Positions 27,074 to 36,471 are shown, numbered from the stretch's first letter. The stretch is 48,635 bases of DNA from Cellulosilyticum ruminicola JCM 14822 (GCF_001311925.1 NZ_BBCG01000025.1:1-48635); one strand, 5' to 3'. The notes: a model not told the origin generated them from the letters alone. Numbers and translations are program-made.

Positions 27074-27343
27074 ATGGTTCGAGAAAATCAAAAATATTTT
27101 AATGGCATACAAGTTTTTCTAGATATTTTTATTATACTCATCTCCTTCATTGGAGCATACATTACTAGATTTTACATTATGGATGATGGTGTTATTACTG
27201 TTTCTTTTGAACGTTCTCTTTCATTCATCATCGCTACTGTCCCAGTTTATTTACTCCTTTATAGTTGGCTTGATTTATATAGTTCTAAACGTATCAAATC
27301 TATTACTCATGAATCTACAAGATTCTTGGTTCAAATATTATAG
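27074..27343 (+). CDS. WbaP/WsaP-like initiating transferase, N-terminal membrane part
   Basis: 89 residues with a predicted first helix (VFLDIFIILISFIGAYITRF) and a second near FIIATVPVYLLLYSWLDL, typical of the N-terminus of polyisoprenyl-phosphate sugar-1-phosphate transferases. It ends at a TAG created by a single-base loss at the CAAATA sequence, 27333-27336. Restoring an A gives VQNIIGVLVLMGYLYIFKEA, which runs into the frame at 27334-28554. The restored gene, 27074-28554, is an exact multiple of three (493 residues). AGGAGGAA precedes the ATG. Confidence 0.85.
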   Translation: MVRENQKYFNGIQVFLDIFIILISFIGAYITRFYIMDDGVITVSFERSLSFIIATVPVYLLLYSWLDLYSSKRIKSITHESTRFLVQIL

Positions 27344-28554
27344 GCGTCCTCGTACTGATGGGGTATCTATATATCTTTAAAGAAGCTGATTTTGCGCGAT
27401 ATGTTTTACTTTACTTCTTTGCTTATAATTGTATTTTAACAGTTACCTGTAGATGCTGTGTACGTCTCTTTCTACGTAAATACCGTAAGAAAGGTTACAA
27501 CTTAAAGCATTGCCTCATCGTAGGTACATCGGAAACGTCTCGTAAACTGATTCACAAACTTCGCAAGCACCCATTTTGGGGTTACAACATTGTAGGCGTT
27601 GTTAACACTGAGTCTACTGCTCATGAGACATACAATTATAATCAAATTTCGAAAGATGCAATACATAGCAACTTCACTACATTAACCGAAGTTGCTGCTA
27701 CTGATGATACACGTTTTTGTGGCTATAAAGTAATAGGAAATATTTCTTCTCTTCCTAAACTTTTAGAAAGTACCTATATTGATATTGTAATGATTGCAAC
27801 AGAAGAGCATAACGCTAACCAACTTGGCTATCTTATTACTTGCTGTGAAAAGGCAGGCATCAAAACACATATTGTACCTTACTACTATAAATATGTTCCT
27901 GCCAAACCATACATTGATGATTTAGATGGCTTACCAATTATTGATACAAGACATATTCCATTAGATAATTTATTTAAAAATTTTCTTAAAAGAAGCTTTG
28001 ATATTGCGTTTTCATTATTTGCCATCCTATTAACAAGTCCTATCTTGTTATTTGCAGCAATTATGGTCAAACTCTCTTCACCAGGTCCTATTATCTTTAA
28101 ACAAGAACGCGTTGGACTAGACCGTAAAAACTTTAGTATGTACAAATTCCGTTCTATGCGTCTTCAGACAGATGAAGAAGAAATGGATAAATGGACTACT
28201 AAAAATGATCCTCGCAAAACTTGGTGGGGTAACTTTATGCGTAAGACAAGCATTGATGAATTACCACAGTTTTTCAATGTCCTAAAAGGCGATATGTCTG
28301 TTATAGGTCCAAGGCCAGAACGTCCTTTCTTCGTAGATAAATTCAAAGAAGAAATACCACGTTATATGATTAAACATCAAGTTCGCCCAGGCATTACTGG
28401 TTGGGCTCAAGTTAACGGTCTTCGCGGCGATACTTCTATCGAAGACCGCATCGAGCACGACTTATACTATATTGAAAACTGGACTTTCGGTCTGGATATC
28501 AAAATTATCATCCTTACCATCTTCAAAGGCTTTATCAATAAAAATGCCTACTAG
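27334..28554 (+). CDS. WbaP/WsaP-like initiating sugar-phosphate transferase, catalytic part
   Basis: This frame (first ATG 27358) contains the cytosolic Rossmann-like middle of the family (LKHCLIVGTSETSRKLIHKL) and the catalytic bacterial sugar transferase domain. A membrane helix (FDIAFSLFAILLTSPILLFA) is followed by SSPGPIIFKQERVGLDRKNF, YKFRSMR, SIDELPQFFNVLKGDMSVIG, PRPERP and RPGITGWAQVNGLRG. It would load the first sugar phosphate onto undecaprenyl phosphate, starting the glycan. In slg loci this enzyme (WsaP/WsfP) starts the S-layer glycan. The only plus-strand gene in the window, it is divergent from the ligase gene. Confidence 0.9.
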   Translation, partial: NIIGVLVLMGYLYIFKEADFARYVLLYFFAYNCILTVTCRCCVRLFLRKYRKKGYNLKHCLIVGTSETSRKLIHKLRKHPFWGYNIVGVVNTESTAHETYNYNQISKDAIHSNFTTLTEVAATDDTRFCGYKVIGNISSLPKLLESTYIDIVMIATEEHNANQLGYLITCCEKAGIKTHIVPYYYKYVPAKPYIDDLDGLPIIDTRHIPLDNLFKNFLKRSFDIAFSLFAILLTSPILLFAAIMVKLSSPGPIIFKQERVGLDRKNFSMYKFRSMRLQTDEEEMDKWTTKNDPRKTWWGNFMRKTSIDELPQFFNVLKGDMSVIGPRPERPFFVDKFKEEIPRYMIKHQVRPGITGWAQVNGLRGDTSIEDRIEHDLYYIENWTFGLDIKIIILTIFKGFINKNAY

Positions 28555-28560
28555 CATTTT

Positions 28561-28603
28561 GGGGGACAGGTCTACAATACTGCTAATTTAGGGACAGGTC
28601 TCT
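28561..28603. repeat. Two copies of a gggacaggtct element
   Basis: gggacaggtct occurs at 28563-28573 and again at 28591-28601, in the short gap after the initiating transferase and before the bidirectional terminator. Its unusual GC content stands out in this AT-rich spacer. It may be a trace of a small mobile repeat; no function can be given. Confidence 0.45.
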
Positions 28604-28608
28604 AATAC

Positions 28609-28657
28609 AAAACAGAGATGCCACGAAATTATATGAATTTCGTGGCATCTCTGTTTT
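28609..28657. terminator. Bidirectional terminator between convergent genes
   Basis: A perfect 22-bp stem (left arm 28609-28630, right arm 28636-28657) with a five-base loop atatg. The arms begin with AAAA and end with TTTT, so it works for the plus-strand transferase gene and for the minus-strand surface-protein gene ending at 28704. Confidence 0.93.
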
Positions 28658-28703
28658 ATTTCTTATTAAAATAATAGCGTTAGGTAATTAGGTAATAATG
28701 TTT

Positions 28704-31073
28704 TTAACCTACATATTGGAAGGTTGCTTCTTTTGTTTCATTATCCCATGAAGCTTGTACACCTAAAAGTTTACCCACTTCACTAACAGACACAAATGTT
28801 CTGCCATCCTTGATAATAACAGGTACTTGCATTTCAACCTTACCTGAATTTACAGTAGCCAATTTATTTCCTTTGGTGAGTTGAATAATACGTTTACCGG
28901 CAAAGAGTGTGCTTGTACCTTGTTCTTTATTATATGTAATATCTTGTTCGCCAAGCCCAAATCCTTGAGCCACATAACGCACTGGTACCATTATGAAACC
29001 TGGTTCTTCAATATAAGGTGCAACATCCATTAGAATTTCTTCTTTGCCTCTACTTCCTTTTTTAGAACCTAAAGTGAACTTTAATTTTTCTTTACCAAGT
29101 CCTTTATAATCTATGTCTTCTGTATTTTTAGTCGTAATCTCGAAGAAGTCTTCAAGCTTTATACTTTCACCATACGCATCTATAGCTGTTCCACTTATTT
29201 CTAAATCGATTTTGCCTTCTGGTACTGTACGATCTACATCTACCTCTTTCATAACAACTTCAAATTTACCGATTTCTTTAGTTTCTTTAAGCGTAACAAG
29301 GGCTAAGAAACAGTCATCTTCTGATGTACTCGCTCTAATTCCTTTAAGTCCACCTTCTGTATGCATTTCCATGCTATCGCCATTGAGTCTAATTCCTTTA
29401 TAATCAGGATCTAACTTAAATATAACTTCACCTGCTTGTAACATACCTTTTTTTAATTCTATTAATGTAAATTTACCTGCATATTGATTTTGTAATCCTA
29501 CCTTTAATGCCTGCTTTTCTATTTTAATATTAAATGGATTATTAATGCTAATCACTTGAAGTGTTGTAGGTTCTTCTGCTGCTGGGCCTTCAATAGTCAT
29601 AGATACACTTCCTGCTTGTCTTTTATCAATTGGGACATAGACTGGTAATTTTAATGTTACCCTATCTATCTTATCATTGTTAGCTATATCTTTTGCTAAA
29701 GTTATAATCAAACTACTTGGATTGAATTTCCCATCCTTGTCTTTTTCAAAAGCAATATCAGTGATTAAATCAACATTATTTACAATTTGCACACGTCTAT
29801 CTTTTTTCAATCTTACTAAATCTAAATGAGGATTAAGTTCTAACACTTCATCATGACTCATTTTTTCTATTGCTCTTGGTGTTTTACCTGTTTCACCATA
29901 CTCGGTAAGTAAAGTACGATAATCAAATTTTGCAATATCTAATGTCATACTTAATGTACGATCATTTCTTAAACTATCATCTACTTTTTCACCTATTACA
30001 AAGTTAATTTCTTCAATATGTCCACCGCCAACTTCTACTGGTTTACCTGTCATTTGCGCATATATACCATATTGTTCTATCTTAGCTATTGCAATACCAT
30101 TTTTAGCATTTGATAAATCATCTGAAATAATATTTGCAAGTAGATTCCCTTCTGTTGGCTTACCTTTTTTAGTTTTTACAACCAGATTTTTAATATTAAC
30201 GCTTCCTGTAGATGTACCACCTTGTATAGCAGGAATAATAAAATCTATGCTGCCATGGTCACGATCTTTAACTAACATATAAATGCATGTTCCTTTATTA
30301 AGGAACCCATTCATGAACTCTACCTGTTTCTTATCAGATATTTTATAGGTTGTATATCCTTTTTGATCATATTCCGACTCTACACTTTCACCTTCAATAT
30401 CAAATACATACTCTGTGCTATCTAATTCTAAAGTAAAACGTAAATCTTCATCTTTCATAGCTCCCCTATAAGCTTCTGAAACTTTTATTTCTGCAACTTT
30501 TCCATTTGTACCAATGGTATTGACCATTCCTAGCGACCAGCTTGCTCTAAAATCTGATATCGTAGCAAAGGTCCATTTTCCTTCTGTAAGTGTAGTACCA
30601 CCTTTCAAACTTACAGTAGCATTTTCATCAGTTACTTCAACTAATAATGGAAATGAATAACGCCCCTTTACATTAATCGTTTTTCCATCTACTTTAACCT
30701 TCATAGTTGTATCTGATTGTTTAATATAAGTAACTGAAGCTTTTCCACCATCAACTATTCCACTACTTTCTTCAAATTTCCAAGCCTTAGTTCCTTCTAA
30801 TATAATGGGTTCACCATATGCTTTTGTTAACGCATCATCACTCCACTTAGAATTTGTAATTTCTAAATAAAAAGTTTCATCTTGGTGGTCATTATCCTTA
30901 AATGTAATTCTTACAGCATTTGCTGTAGTTGTATCATAAAACACATAGTTTCTTGCTACCTTTATCATAGTTCTTGCTAGCCCATTAGTAGAAGTGGCCT
31001 GTATATTTACTTGTATAGTACTAATTAACATAACTAGTATTATTAACCATGTGTACTTTTTATTCTCCCTCAT
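28704..31073 (-). CDS. Secreted copper-amine-oxidase-N-domain protein, paralogue 1 (divergent)
   Basis: 789 residues. The signal peptide (TWLIILVMLISTIQVNIQA) differs from those of its relatives. The mature part opens with the family motif TTANAVRITFKDNDHQDETF and has HIEEINFVIGEKVDDSLRND, then INNPFNIKIEKQALKVGLQN and DRTVPEGKIDLEISGTAIDA. It ends in the copper-amine-oxidase-N-like domain (GFIMVPVRYVAQGFGL, then GKLLGVQASWDNETKEATF). That domain name is historical and implies no enzyme activity. Seven such genes lie in a row, so a structural surface role is inferred. It has an own RBS (AAGGAG) and the terminator at 28609-28657. No SLH, LPXTG or CWB2 anchor is visible. Confidence 0.8.
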   Translation of the reverse strand: MRENKKYTWLIILVMLISTIQVNIQATSTNGLARTMIKVARNYVFYDTTTANAVRITFKDNDHQDETFYLEITNSKWSDDALTKAYGEPIILEGTKAWKFEESSGIVDGGKASVTYIKQSDTTMKVKVDGKTINVKGRYSFPLLVEVTDENATVSLKGGTTLTEGKWTFATISDFRASWSLGMVNTIGTNGKVAEIKVSEAYRGAMKDEDLRFTLELDSTEYVFDIEGESVESEYDQKGYTTYKISDKKQVEFMNGFLNKGTCIYMLVKDRDHGSIDFIIPAIQGGTSTGSVNIKNLVVKTKKGKPTEGNLLANIISDDLSNAKNGIAIAKIEQYGIYAQMTGKPVEVGGGHIEEINFVIGEKVDDSLRNDRTLSMTLDIAKFDYRTLLTEYGETGKTPRAIEKMSHDEVLELNPHLDLVRLKKDRRVQIVNNVDLITDIAFEKDKDGKFNPSSLIITLAKDIANNDKIDRVTLKLPVYVPIDKRQAGSVSMTIEGPAAEEPTTLQVISINNPFNIKIEKQALKVGLQNQYAGKFTLIELKKGMLQAGEVIFKLDPDYKGIRLNGDSMEMHTEGGLKGIRASTSEDDCFLALVTLKETKEIGKFEVVMKEVDVDRTVPEGKIDLEISGTAIDAYGESIKLEDFFEITTKNTEDIDYKGLGKEKLKFTLGSKKGSRGKEEILMDVAPYIEEPGFIMVPVRYVAQGFGLGEQDITYNKEQGTSTLFAGKRIIQLTKGNKLATVNSGKVEMQVPVIIKDGRTFVSVSEVGKLLGVQASWDNETKEATFQYVG

Positions 31074-31195
31074 AATTTTCTCCTTCGTATGTATTGTTTT
31101 ATATTTTTCAGTTTTTACATTATATATTATACACTTTCACCTATTAATTAACCACTACAGAAAGATTAAATTTATATTCATTTTGATGCATTTAT

Positions 31196-31235
31196 AAAAT
31201 AGAGCCATAGTCTTTATAACTAATGACTCTATTTT
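31196..31235 (-). terminator. Terminator after surface-protein paralogue 2
   Basis: aaaatagag (31196-31204) pairs with ctctatttt (31227-31235), extended by a partly paired inner part. It lies 15 bases past the stop at 31250 and gives a T-rich end on the minus strand. Confidence 0.7.
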
Positions 31236-31249
31236 TATACTTTATATAC

Positions 31250-33679
31250 TTATTTATTTTCAAATGTTGCTGTCTTTGTTACTGTATCCCAATCTGAACG
31301 AATACCTAACAATCCTGCTAACTGACTAGCTGGTAAGAACGTTCTATTATTTACGCTTACAACTGGTGTAGCCATTGTAATAGAGTTACCATTTACAACT
31401 GCTATATTGCTGCCTATTGTAAGATTAATCGTTCTTTCACCTGCAAAGATTGTAACTGTACCTTTATTAAATAGGATATTTCCTTCTGTAACACCAAATG
31501 CTTGAGCTAAATATCTAGCTGAAACCATTATATAACCTGGAGCTTGAATGAATGAAGGTGCATCCATTGTTACTTCTTTATCATTAACTGTATATTTATA
31601 CTCACCAATTACAAATTTTACAACGCCTTTAGCTAATCCACTTATTGTAATATCTTGTGTATTGGCTGTTGAAATTTTAACGAAATCTTTGATTACAATT
31701 GTGTTTACATTATCTTCATCATCTTTTACACGTCCCGTATCCGCATCAATTGCTTTACCACCAATTTCAAGATCATATGTTCCTTCTGGTACTGTTCTAT
31801 CTGTAGTAAAAGTTAAATTCTTGAATGTAATTGTAGCAGGCTCTTTAGATGTACGGTTTAATGTTAAATTAATCTTAGCATTTGATGATGCTTTACCTTT
31901 CTTAACATCTGTTTTAGTACCTTTAAGTTCAGAAGATACTTCTACCTCTGCATCTGTTAAATAAATATTGAAATCTTCATCATGCTTCGTAATTCTAAAT
32001 GTAATATCACCTTTTTGTAAGCAATCTTTTTCTGTTTCTCTAATTGTTACTTCCCCACTTACTTGACCTTGTTTACCTGTTTTTAAAGTAGCTGGTTCAT
32101 AGGTTACATTAAATGGATTAATAATATTAAATACTGTCTTACTAATATCATCACCATCAATGCCTCGACCACTTATTGTAAGTGTAACTTTACTTTTTTC
32201 TTTCATATTAATAGGTACACAAATTTTTGTTTTAAATTTAAGTACATCACATTCTTCATTATCACCAATCAAACGGCCTTTTTTGTCTTTACCAGGTCTA
32301 AAGATAATAGTTTCTGGTATTGCTGAGTCATCTCTATCTGTATCAAATTCTGCTTCACAATATTTATCATTATCATTTTTTCCTGTTCCAGTTGACCAGT
32401 CACTGGTATTACTTAAAAGTTTTCTAGCTAACCAACATGGATTAATCTTAGTTGCCCATTCTTTATACTCTTCATCAGTATAATCATTACTTGAACTATA
32501 ACCTCTACCTTCAACCTTACCTTCAAGTTGATTATCATTTGCCGCATCTTCTACTAATTGTTTATAGTCCCAATAGCCATTAGTTAATGTCATTTCTATT
32601 TCTCTACCAGTCATTATACTATCTTCTACATTTTCACCAATTTCAAATTCCACTTCTTCTTTACGTCCTGCTTTTATATCTTTGACTTTATCGCCTTTCA
32701 TTTCCAGGTATACACCATATTCAGAAATCTTAGCTACCTTAAGATTATTCTTTTCGACTGATATGTCATCTCCCTTAATATCTACTAAGAAATCTCCTTC
32801 TTCTGGATGTCTATTAGTTGATTTAACTTTAATATTTTTAAGTACGATTGTACCTCGTGTATTCCCTAACACTTGTGGTATAGTAAATTTCATAATGCTA
32901 TCATCAGATTGTACTTCACCTTTTATTTTTGCTGTTTCACCACTAAGACCATATTTGTATTCAGCTTCAAATTCACCTGTAAAATAGAAGTCTGAGTCAT
33001 CAATCTCTATAGTAAATGTTGTACCACCTGGTACATTTAAAGCTCCTGCATAATCTTCATTAATCGTAATCTCACTCAAAACACCTGAATTATAAAATGT
33101 CTTATCACTTTTAGCATTTACTGAAATTCTCTTTTCAGCTGTCGTTGCAAATATAAAGCTCTTTTGTGATACCGTTGTCGAACCACCTTTACTTATAACG
33201 CTTACGGTTGCTTCTCCATCTTCCATCTTTGCAAATATTGGTAATATCTTGATTGTATCAGAATGTATAAATTGATCTTTGTTAATAGTAACTTTCATTG
33301 TTGCATCACTTTGTCTGTTATATATCACACTACCTTTATATACATAAGCTTCTACTTCATCTTTTGCAAGGGCTGCTGTTCCATCAGATTTTACTGCTTT
33401 AAAATCGTTATCAGCATTTTGAGATGCTTCCCATAATGTATCTTCATCCCATTTTGCATTATCTAAATCTAGGTAAAAAATCTCTGAGTTATCGCTGTTA
33501 TCTGTAAACTTAATCTTTACCGCATTAGATGTTGTATAATCTACAAATTTGGTATCTTCCTTTACCTTAAGTTTTTCTTTAACCAATGTATTTGTTGATG
33601 CTGCCATTGTTGCTACTGGCATCCCTGTAATAGCCATTGCACTTGCTAGAACTACTGCTAATTTTTGATTAAGTTTCAT
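31250..33679 (-). CDS. Secreted copper-amine-oxidase-N-domain protein, paralogue 2
   Basis: 809 residues, the longest of the set. The signal peptide is MKLNQKLAVVLASAMAITGM with a probable cleavage after MAA. The N-terminal domain contains TTSNAVKIKFTDNSDNSEIF and WDEDTL. Middle modules include AGRKEEVEFEIGENVEDSIM, INPFNVTYEPATLKTGKQGQ and the junction motif FTTDRTVPEGTYDLEIGG. The C-terminal 125 residues are the copper-amine-oxidase-N-like domain (GYIMVSARYLAQAFGV and LLGIRSDWDTVTKTATFENK). It carries a Cys-containing segment (NEECDVLKFKTKICVPINMK) shared with paralogues 3 and 4. RBS AAGGGGG. No promoter with TTACA boxes like its neighbours is visible upstream. Confidence 0.85.
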   Translation of the reverse strand: MKLNQKLAVVLASAMAITGMPVATMAASTNTLVKEKLKVKEDTKFVDYTTSNAVKIKFTDNSDNSEIFYLDLDNAKWDEDTLWEASQNADNDFKAVKSDGTAALAKDEVEAYVYKGSVIYNRQSDATMKVTINKDQFIHSDTIKILPIFAKMEDGEATVSVISKGGSTTVSQKSFIFATTAEKRISVNAKSDKTFYNSGVLSEITINEDYAGALNVPGGTTFTIEIDDSDFYFTGEFEAEYKYGLSGETAKIKGEVQSDDSIMKFTIPQVLGNTRGTIVLKNIKVKSTNRHPEEGDFLVDIKGDDISVEKNNLKVAKISEYGVYLEMKGDKVKDIKAGRKEEVEFEIGENVEDSIMTGREIEMTLTNGYWDYKQLVEDAANDNQLEGKVEGRGYSSSNDYTDEEYKEWATKINPCWLARKLLSNTSDWSTGTGKNDNDKYCEAEFDTDRDDSAIPETIIFRPGKDKKGRLIGDNEECDVLKFKTKICVPINMKEKSKVTLTISGRGIDGDDISKTVFNIINPFNVTYEPATLKTGKQGQVSGEVTIRETEKDCLQKGDITFRITKHDEDFNIYLTDAEVEVSSELKGTKTDVKKGKASSNAKINLTLNRTSKEPATITFKNLTFTTDRTVPEGTYDLEIGGKAIDADTGRVKDDEDNVNTIVIKDFVKISTANTQDITISGLAKGVVKFVIGEYKYTVNDKEVTMDAPSFIQAPGYIMVSARYLAQAFGVTEGNILFNKGTVTIFAGERTINLTIGSNIAVVNGNSITMATPVVSVNNRTFLPASQLAGLLGIRSDWDTVTKTATFENK

Positions 33680-33870
33680 TTATAAAACCCCCTTATAAAT
33701 AAATTATAAGTTAATTAGATGTCACACTCTTAAGTAGTTGATTTAACTGTTTATATTCTACGAATATTTTTATTCATTATTAACCTTATTTTCCTTTTTT
33801 AACCATTTAAAATTTATTTGCAAAACATAAATTTTATTTCGAAATATAGGAATTTGTTTTTTTATAAAAT

Positions 33871-33917
33871 ACAAAAAGAAGAGGTCATTGCTTAAATGCA
33901 ATTCCCTCTTCTTTTGT
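33871..33917 (-). terminator. Terminator after surface-protein paralogue 3
   Basis: acaaaaagaagagg (33871-33884) pairs with cctcttcttttgt (33905-33917) with one bulged A, with an inner attgc/gcaat pair. It lies 30 bases past the stop at 33947 and ends in T's on the minus strand. Confidence 0.85.
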
Positions 33918-33946
33918 AATTTATGTTATATAGTCATACCTATATA

Positions 33947-36322
33947 TTATTTATTTTCAAATGTAGCTGTTTTTGTAGAGTTATCCCAGCTTGTTTTGAT
34001 ACCAAGTAAGTTAGCAATTTGACCAGCTGGTACATATAATCTACCATCTTTGTTAACTACTTTAGTAGCCATTTTAATTTGGTTACCATTTACTACTGCA
34101 ACATTGCTTCCTGATGTAAGGTTGATTGTTCTTTCACCAGCGAAGATTGTAGCTGTACCTTTGCTAGCCATGATGTTAGAAGGAGCTACACCGAATGCAT
34201 TTGCAACGTATCTTACTGGAACCATTGTATAACCACCATCTTGGATGTATGATGGAGCATCCATTTCTACTTCTTTGTCATTTAATGTGTATTTCTTTTC
34301 ACCAATTACGAATTTAGCTACACCTTTAGCTAAACCACTTGATGTGATTTCTTCTGTGTTAGCTGTTGAAATTTTGATGAAGTCTTTAACTGTAATTGTA
34401 TGATCGTCTGCATCGATAGCTTTGCCACCAATTTCAAGATCATATGTTCCTTCTGGAACTGTTCTATCTGTTGTGAATGTCATATCTTTGAATGTAATTG
34501 TAGCAGCTTCTTTAGATGTACGGTTTAATGTTAATTTAACTTTAGCATTGTCTTTTGCTTTACCTTTTGTTACATCTGATTTTGTTCCTTTTAATCCATC
34601 AGATACTTCAACTTTTACGTCTTTTAAGTAAATACCGAAATCTTCATCATCTTTTTTGATTTTGAATGTAACATCACCTTTTTGTAACATATCTTTATCT
34701 GTTTCTGTGATTGTTACAGAACCAGTTACTTGACCTTGTTTACCTGTTTTAAGAACAGCTTGCTCAAATGTTACTTTGAATGGATTGATGATATTAATAA
34801 GAGTTGCAGAAGATTCGTTTTCGATACCACGACCTGTAATTTTAATTTCTACTTTTTCTTTATCTTGTTTGTCAACTGGTACACAGATTTTTGTTTTGAA
34901 TTTTAATTTATCGCAATCTGTATTGTTTTGTACTGCTTTACCTTCATCATCTGCACCGATTGTGAAGATAATTGTTTCAACTACAGCTTTGTCATCATCT
35001 TCATCGAATTCAGCTAAACAAATATCATCTGTTTTTGTTGAACCTAAAACAGCCCAGTCACCTGTGTTATCTAAAATCTTTTTAGCTAACCAAGCTTTAT
35101 CAATTCTAAGTGCAGCTTTTTTGTAATCGTCATCTTCACCATCTTTGAATTCTACTTTCGCAGATGAACTTGTTGTAATTTTTGATACATATTTTGCTTC
35201 AAGTTTACCAGCATCGTAAGCATCTTTTACAAGTTGTTTGTAATCCCAGTGACCATTGTCTAATGTCATTTCGAATTCACGGTTTGTAATCATACTGTTT
35301 TCTACATTTTCACCAATTTCAAATTCGATTTCTTCTTTACGACCAGCTTTTACATCTTTTGCTTTGTCATCTTTAGCTTTAATATAGATACCATATTGAG
35401 ATACTTTACCTACTTTAAGGTTTGTTTTTTCAGCAACTAAGTCATCACCTTTAATATCTACAAGGAAGTCTCCTTCGCTTGGTTTTCTGTTAGAAGATCT
35501 AACTTTGATATTTTTAAGTACGATTGTACCTCTGCTATCACCTTTGATTCTTGGAATCTTGATTTTTAATATACCATTATCTTTATCTAAAACATCTGCT
35601 GTAATTTCTTCTGTTTTACCACTGAAACCATATTTGTATTCAGCTTTGAATTCGCCTGTGAAGTAGAAATCTGAATCATCAATTTCGATTGTAAATGTTG
35701 CACCACCTTCTACATCTAAAGCACCTGTATATGCTTCTTCGATTGTGATTTCACTAAGTTCACCAGATGTATAGAATGTTTTATCATCTTTTGCTGTTAC
35801 ACTGATTTTCTTTTCAGCTGTTGTAGCAAATACGAATGTACCTTGAGTTACAGTTGTTGAACCACCTCTAGATACTACAGTTACTTTTGCATCTCCATCT
35901 TTTGTTTCTACTAAAAGTGGAAGTTGTACAATTGAATCATTAGTTGTTGGTAAACCTTCAACAGTTACTTTTACTGTATCATCATTTTGTCTTTCGTATG
36001 TAATAGTTGCTGTACCACTAGTAAATTGATATCCAGAATCAACTTTAGTAAGTTCTCCAGCTGCTACAGCTGCATTTAATACATCTTCATTCCATTTAGC
36101 ATTTTCAAGGTCTAAATAAAATACTTCTTTTCCACCTGTATGGTCTGTAAATTTAACTCTTACAGCATTGGCTGTTGCAGTTTCATAGAATTTAGCTTCT
36201 TTTTTAACTTTAAGTGTTTCTTTTGTTAAGCTGTTTGTTGATGCAGCCATTGTTACAACTGGAACTGCTGATACAACCATAGCACTAGCTAAAACTACTG
36301 CTAATTTTTGACGTAATTTCAT
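33947..36322 (-). CDS. Secreted copper-amine-oxidase-N-domain protein, paralogue 3
   Basis: 791 residues. Signal peptide MKLRQKLAVVLASAMVVSAV with cleavage near residue 27. N-terminal domain: TATANAVRVKFTD and EVFYLDLENAKWNEDVL. Next comes a conserved boundary (FATTAEKKISVTAKDDKTFY), then KAGRKEEIEFEIGENVENSM, INIINPFKVTFEQAVLKTGK and FTTDRTVPEGTYDLEIGG. Residues 666-791 are the copper-amine-oxidase-N-like domain with its two half-repeats (GYTMVPVRYVANAFGV; GRLYVPAGQIANLLGIKTSW) and the shared tail TKTATFENK. No wall-anchor repeats. It has a strong promoter (36403-36431) with upstream TTACA boxes, RBS AAGGGGGA, and its own terminator, so it is monocistronic and probably abundant. Confidence 0.87.
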   Translation of the reverse strand: MKLRQKLAVVLASAMVVSAVPVVTMAASTNSLTKETLKVKKEAKFYETATANAVRVKFTDHTGGKEVFYLDLENAKWNEDVLNAAVAAGELTKVDSGYQFTSGTATITYERQNDDTVKVTVEGLPTTNDSIVQLPLLVETKDGDAKVTVVSRGGSTTVTQGTFVFATTAEKKISVTAKDDKTFYTSGELSEITIEEAYTGALDVEGGATFTIEIDDSDFYFTGEFKAEYKYGFSGKTEEITADVLDKDNGILKIKIPRIKGDSRGTIVLKNIKVRSSNRKPSEGDFLVDIKGDDLVAEKTNLKVGKVSQYGIYIKAKDDKAKDVKAGRKEEIEFEIGENVENSMITNREFEMTLDNGHWDYKQLVKDAYDAGKLEAKYVSKITTSSSAKVEFKDGEDDDYKKAALRIDKAWLAKKILDNTGDWAVLGSTKTDDICLAEFDEDDDKAVVETIIFTIGADDEGKAVQNNTDCDKLKFKTKICVPVDKQDKEKVEIKITGRGIENESSATLINIINPFKVTFEQAVLKTGKQGQVTGSVTITETDKDMLQKGDVTFKIKKDDEDFGIYLKDVKVEVSDGLKGTKSDVTKGKAKDNAKVKLTLNRTSKEAATITFKDMTFTTDRTVPEGTYDLEIGGKAIDADDHTITVKDFIKISTANTEEITSSGLAKGVAKFVIGEKKYTLNDKEVEMDAPSYIQDGGYTMVPVRYVANAFGVAPSNIMASKGTATIFAGERTINLTSGSNVAVVNGNQIKMATKVVNKDGRLYVPAGQIANLLGIKTSWDNSTKTATFENK

Positions 36323-36402
36323 TGTGAAATCCCCCTTATTATATTTAAATTTTCAATTTGCTTAAAAGATTAATTAAATAATCAATTTATTTAACTGTGT
36401 TT

Positions 36403-36431
36403 ATTTTATATACAATTCTTTTTCAAATCAA
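36403..36431 (-). promoter_or_regulatory. Promoter of surface-protein paralogue 3
   Basis: TTGATT (36426-36431), 17-base spacer, TAAAAT (36403-36408) on the minus strand. The 5' leader would be about 75 bases. TTACA boxes lie 15 bases above the -35. Confidence 0.7.
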
Positions 36432-36446
36432 TACTATTTTTATTAT

Positions 36447-36471
36447 TGTAATTTTAATGTAACATTTGTAA
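36447..36471 (-). promoter_or_regulatory. TTACA direct repeats upstream of paralogue 3 promoter
   Basis: TTACA on the minus strand at 36447-36451, 36458-36462 (11 bp apart) and 36467-36471. The nearest lies 15 bases from the -35. The same arrangement is seen before paralogues 4 and 6. Eleven-bp direct repeats are typical of OmpR/PhoP-family response-regulator sites; that identity is inference. Confidence 0.5.

Noticed and set aside
27150-27380. A 76-codon plus-strand frame overlapping the initiating transferase
   Set aside because: Out of frame with the clear WbaP-type protein on both sides and without a Shine-Dalgarno; it is open only because of the local base composition.
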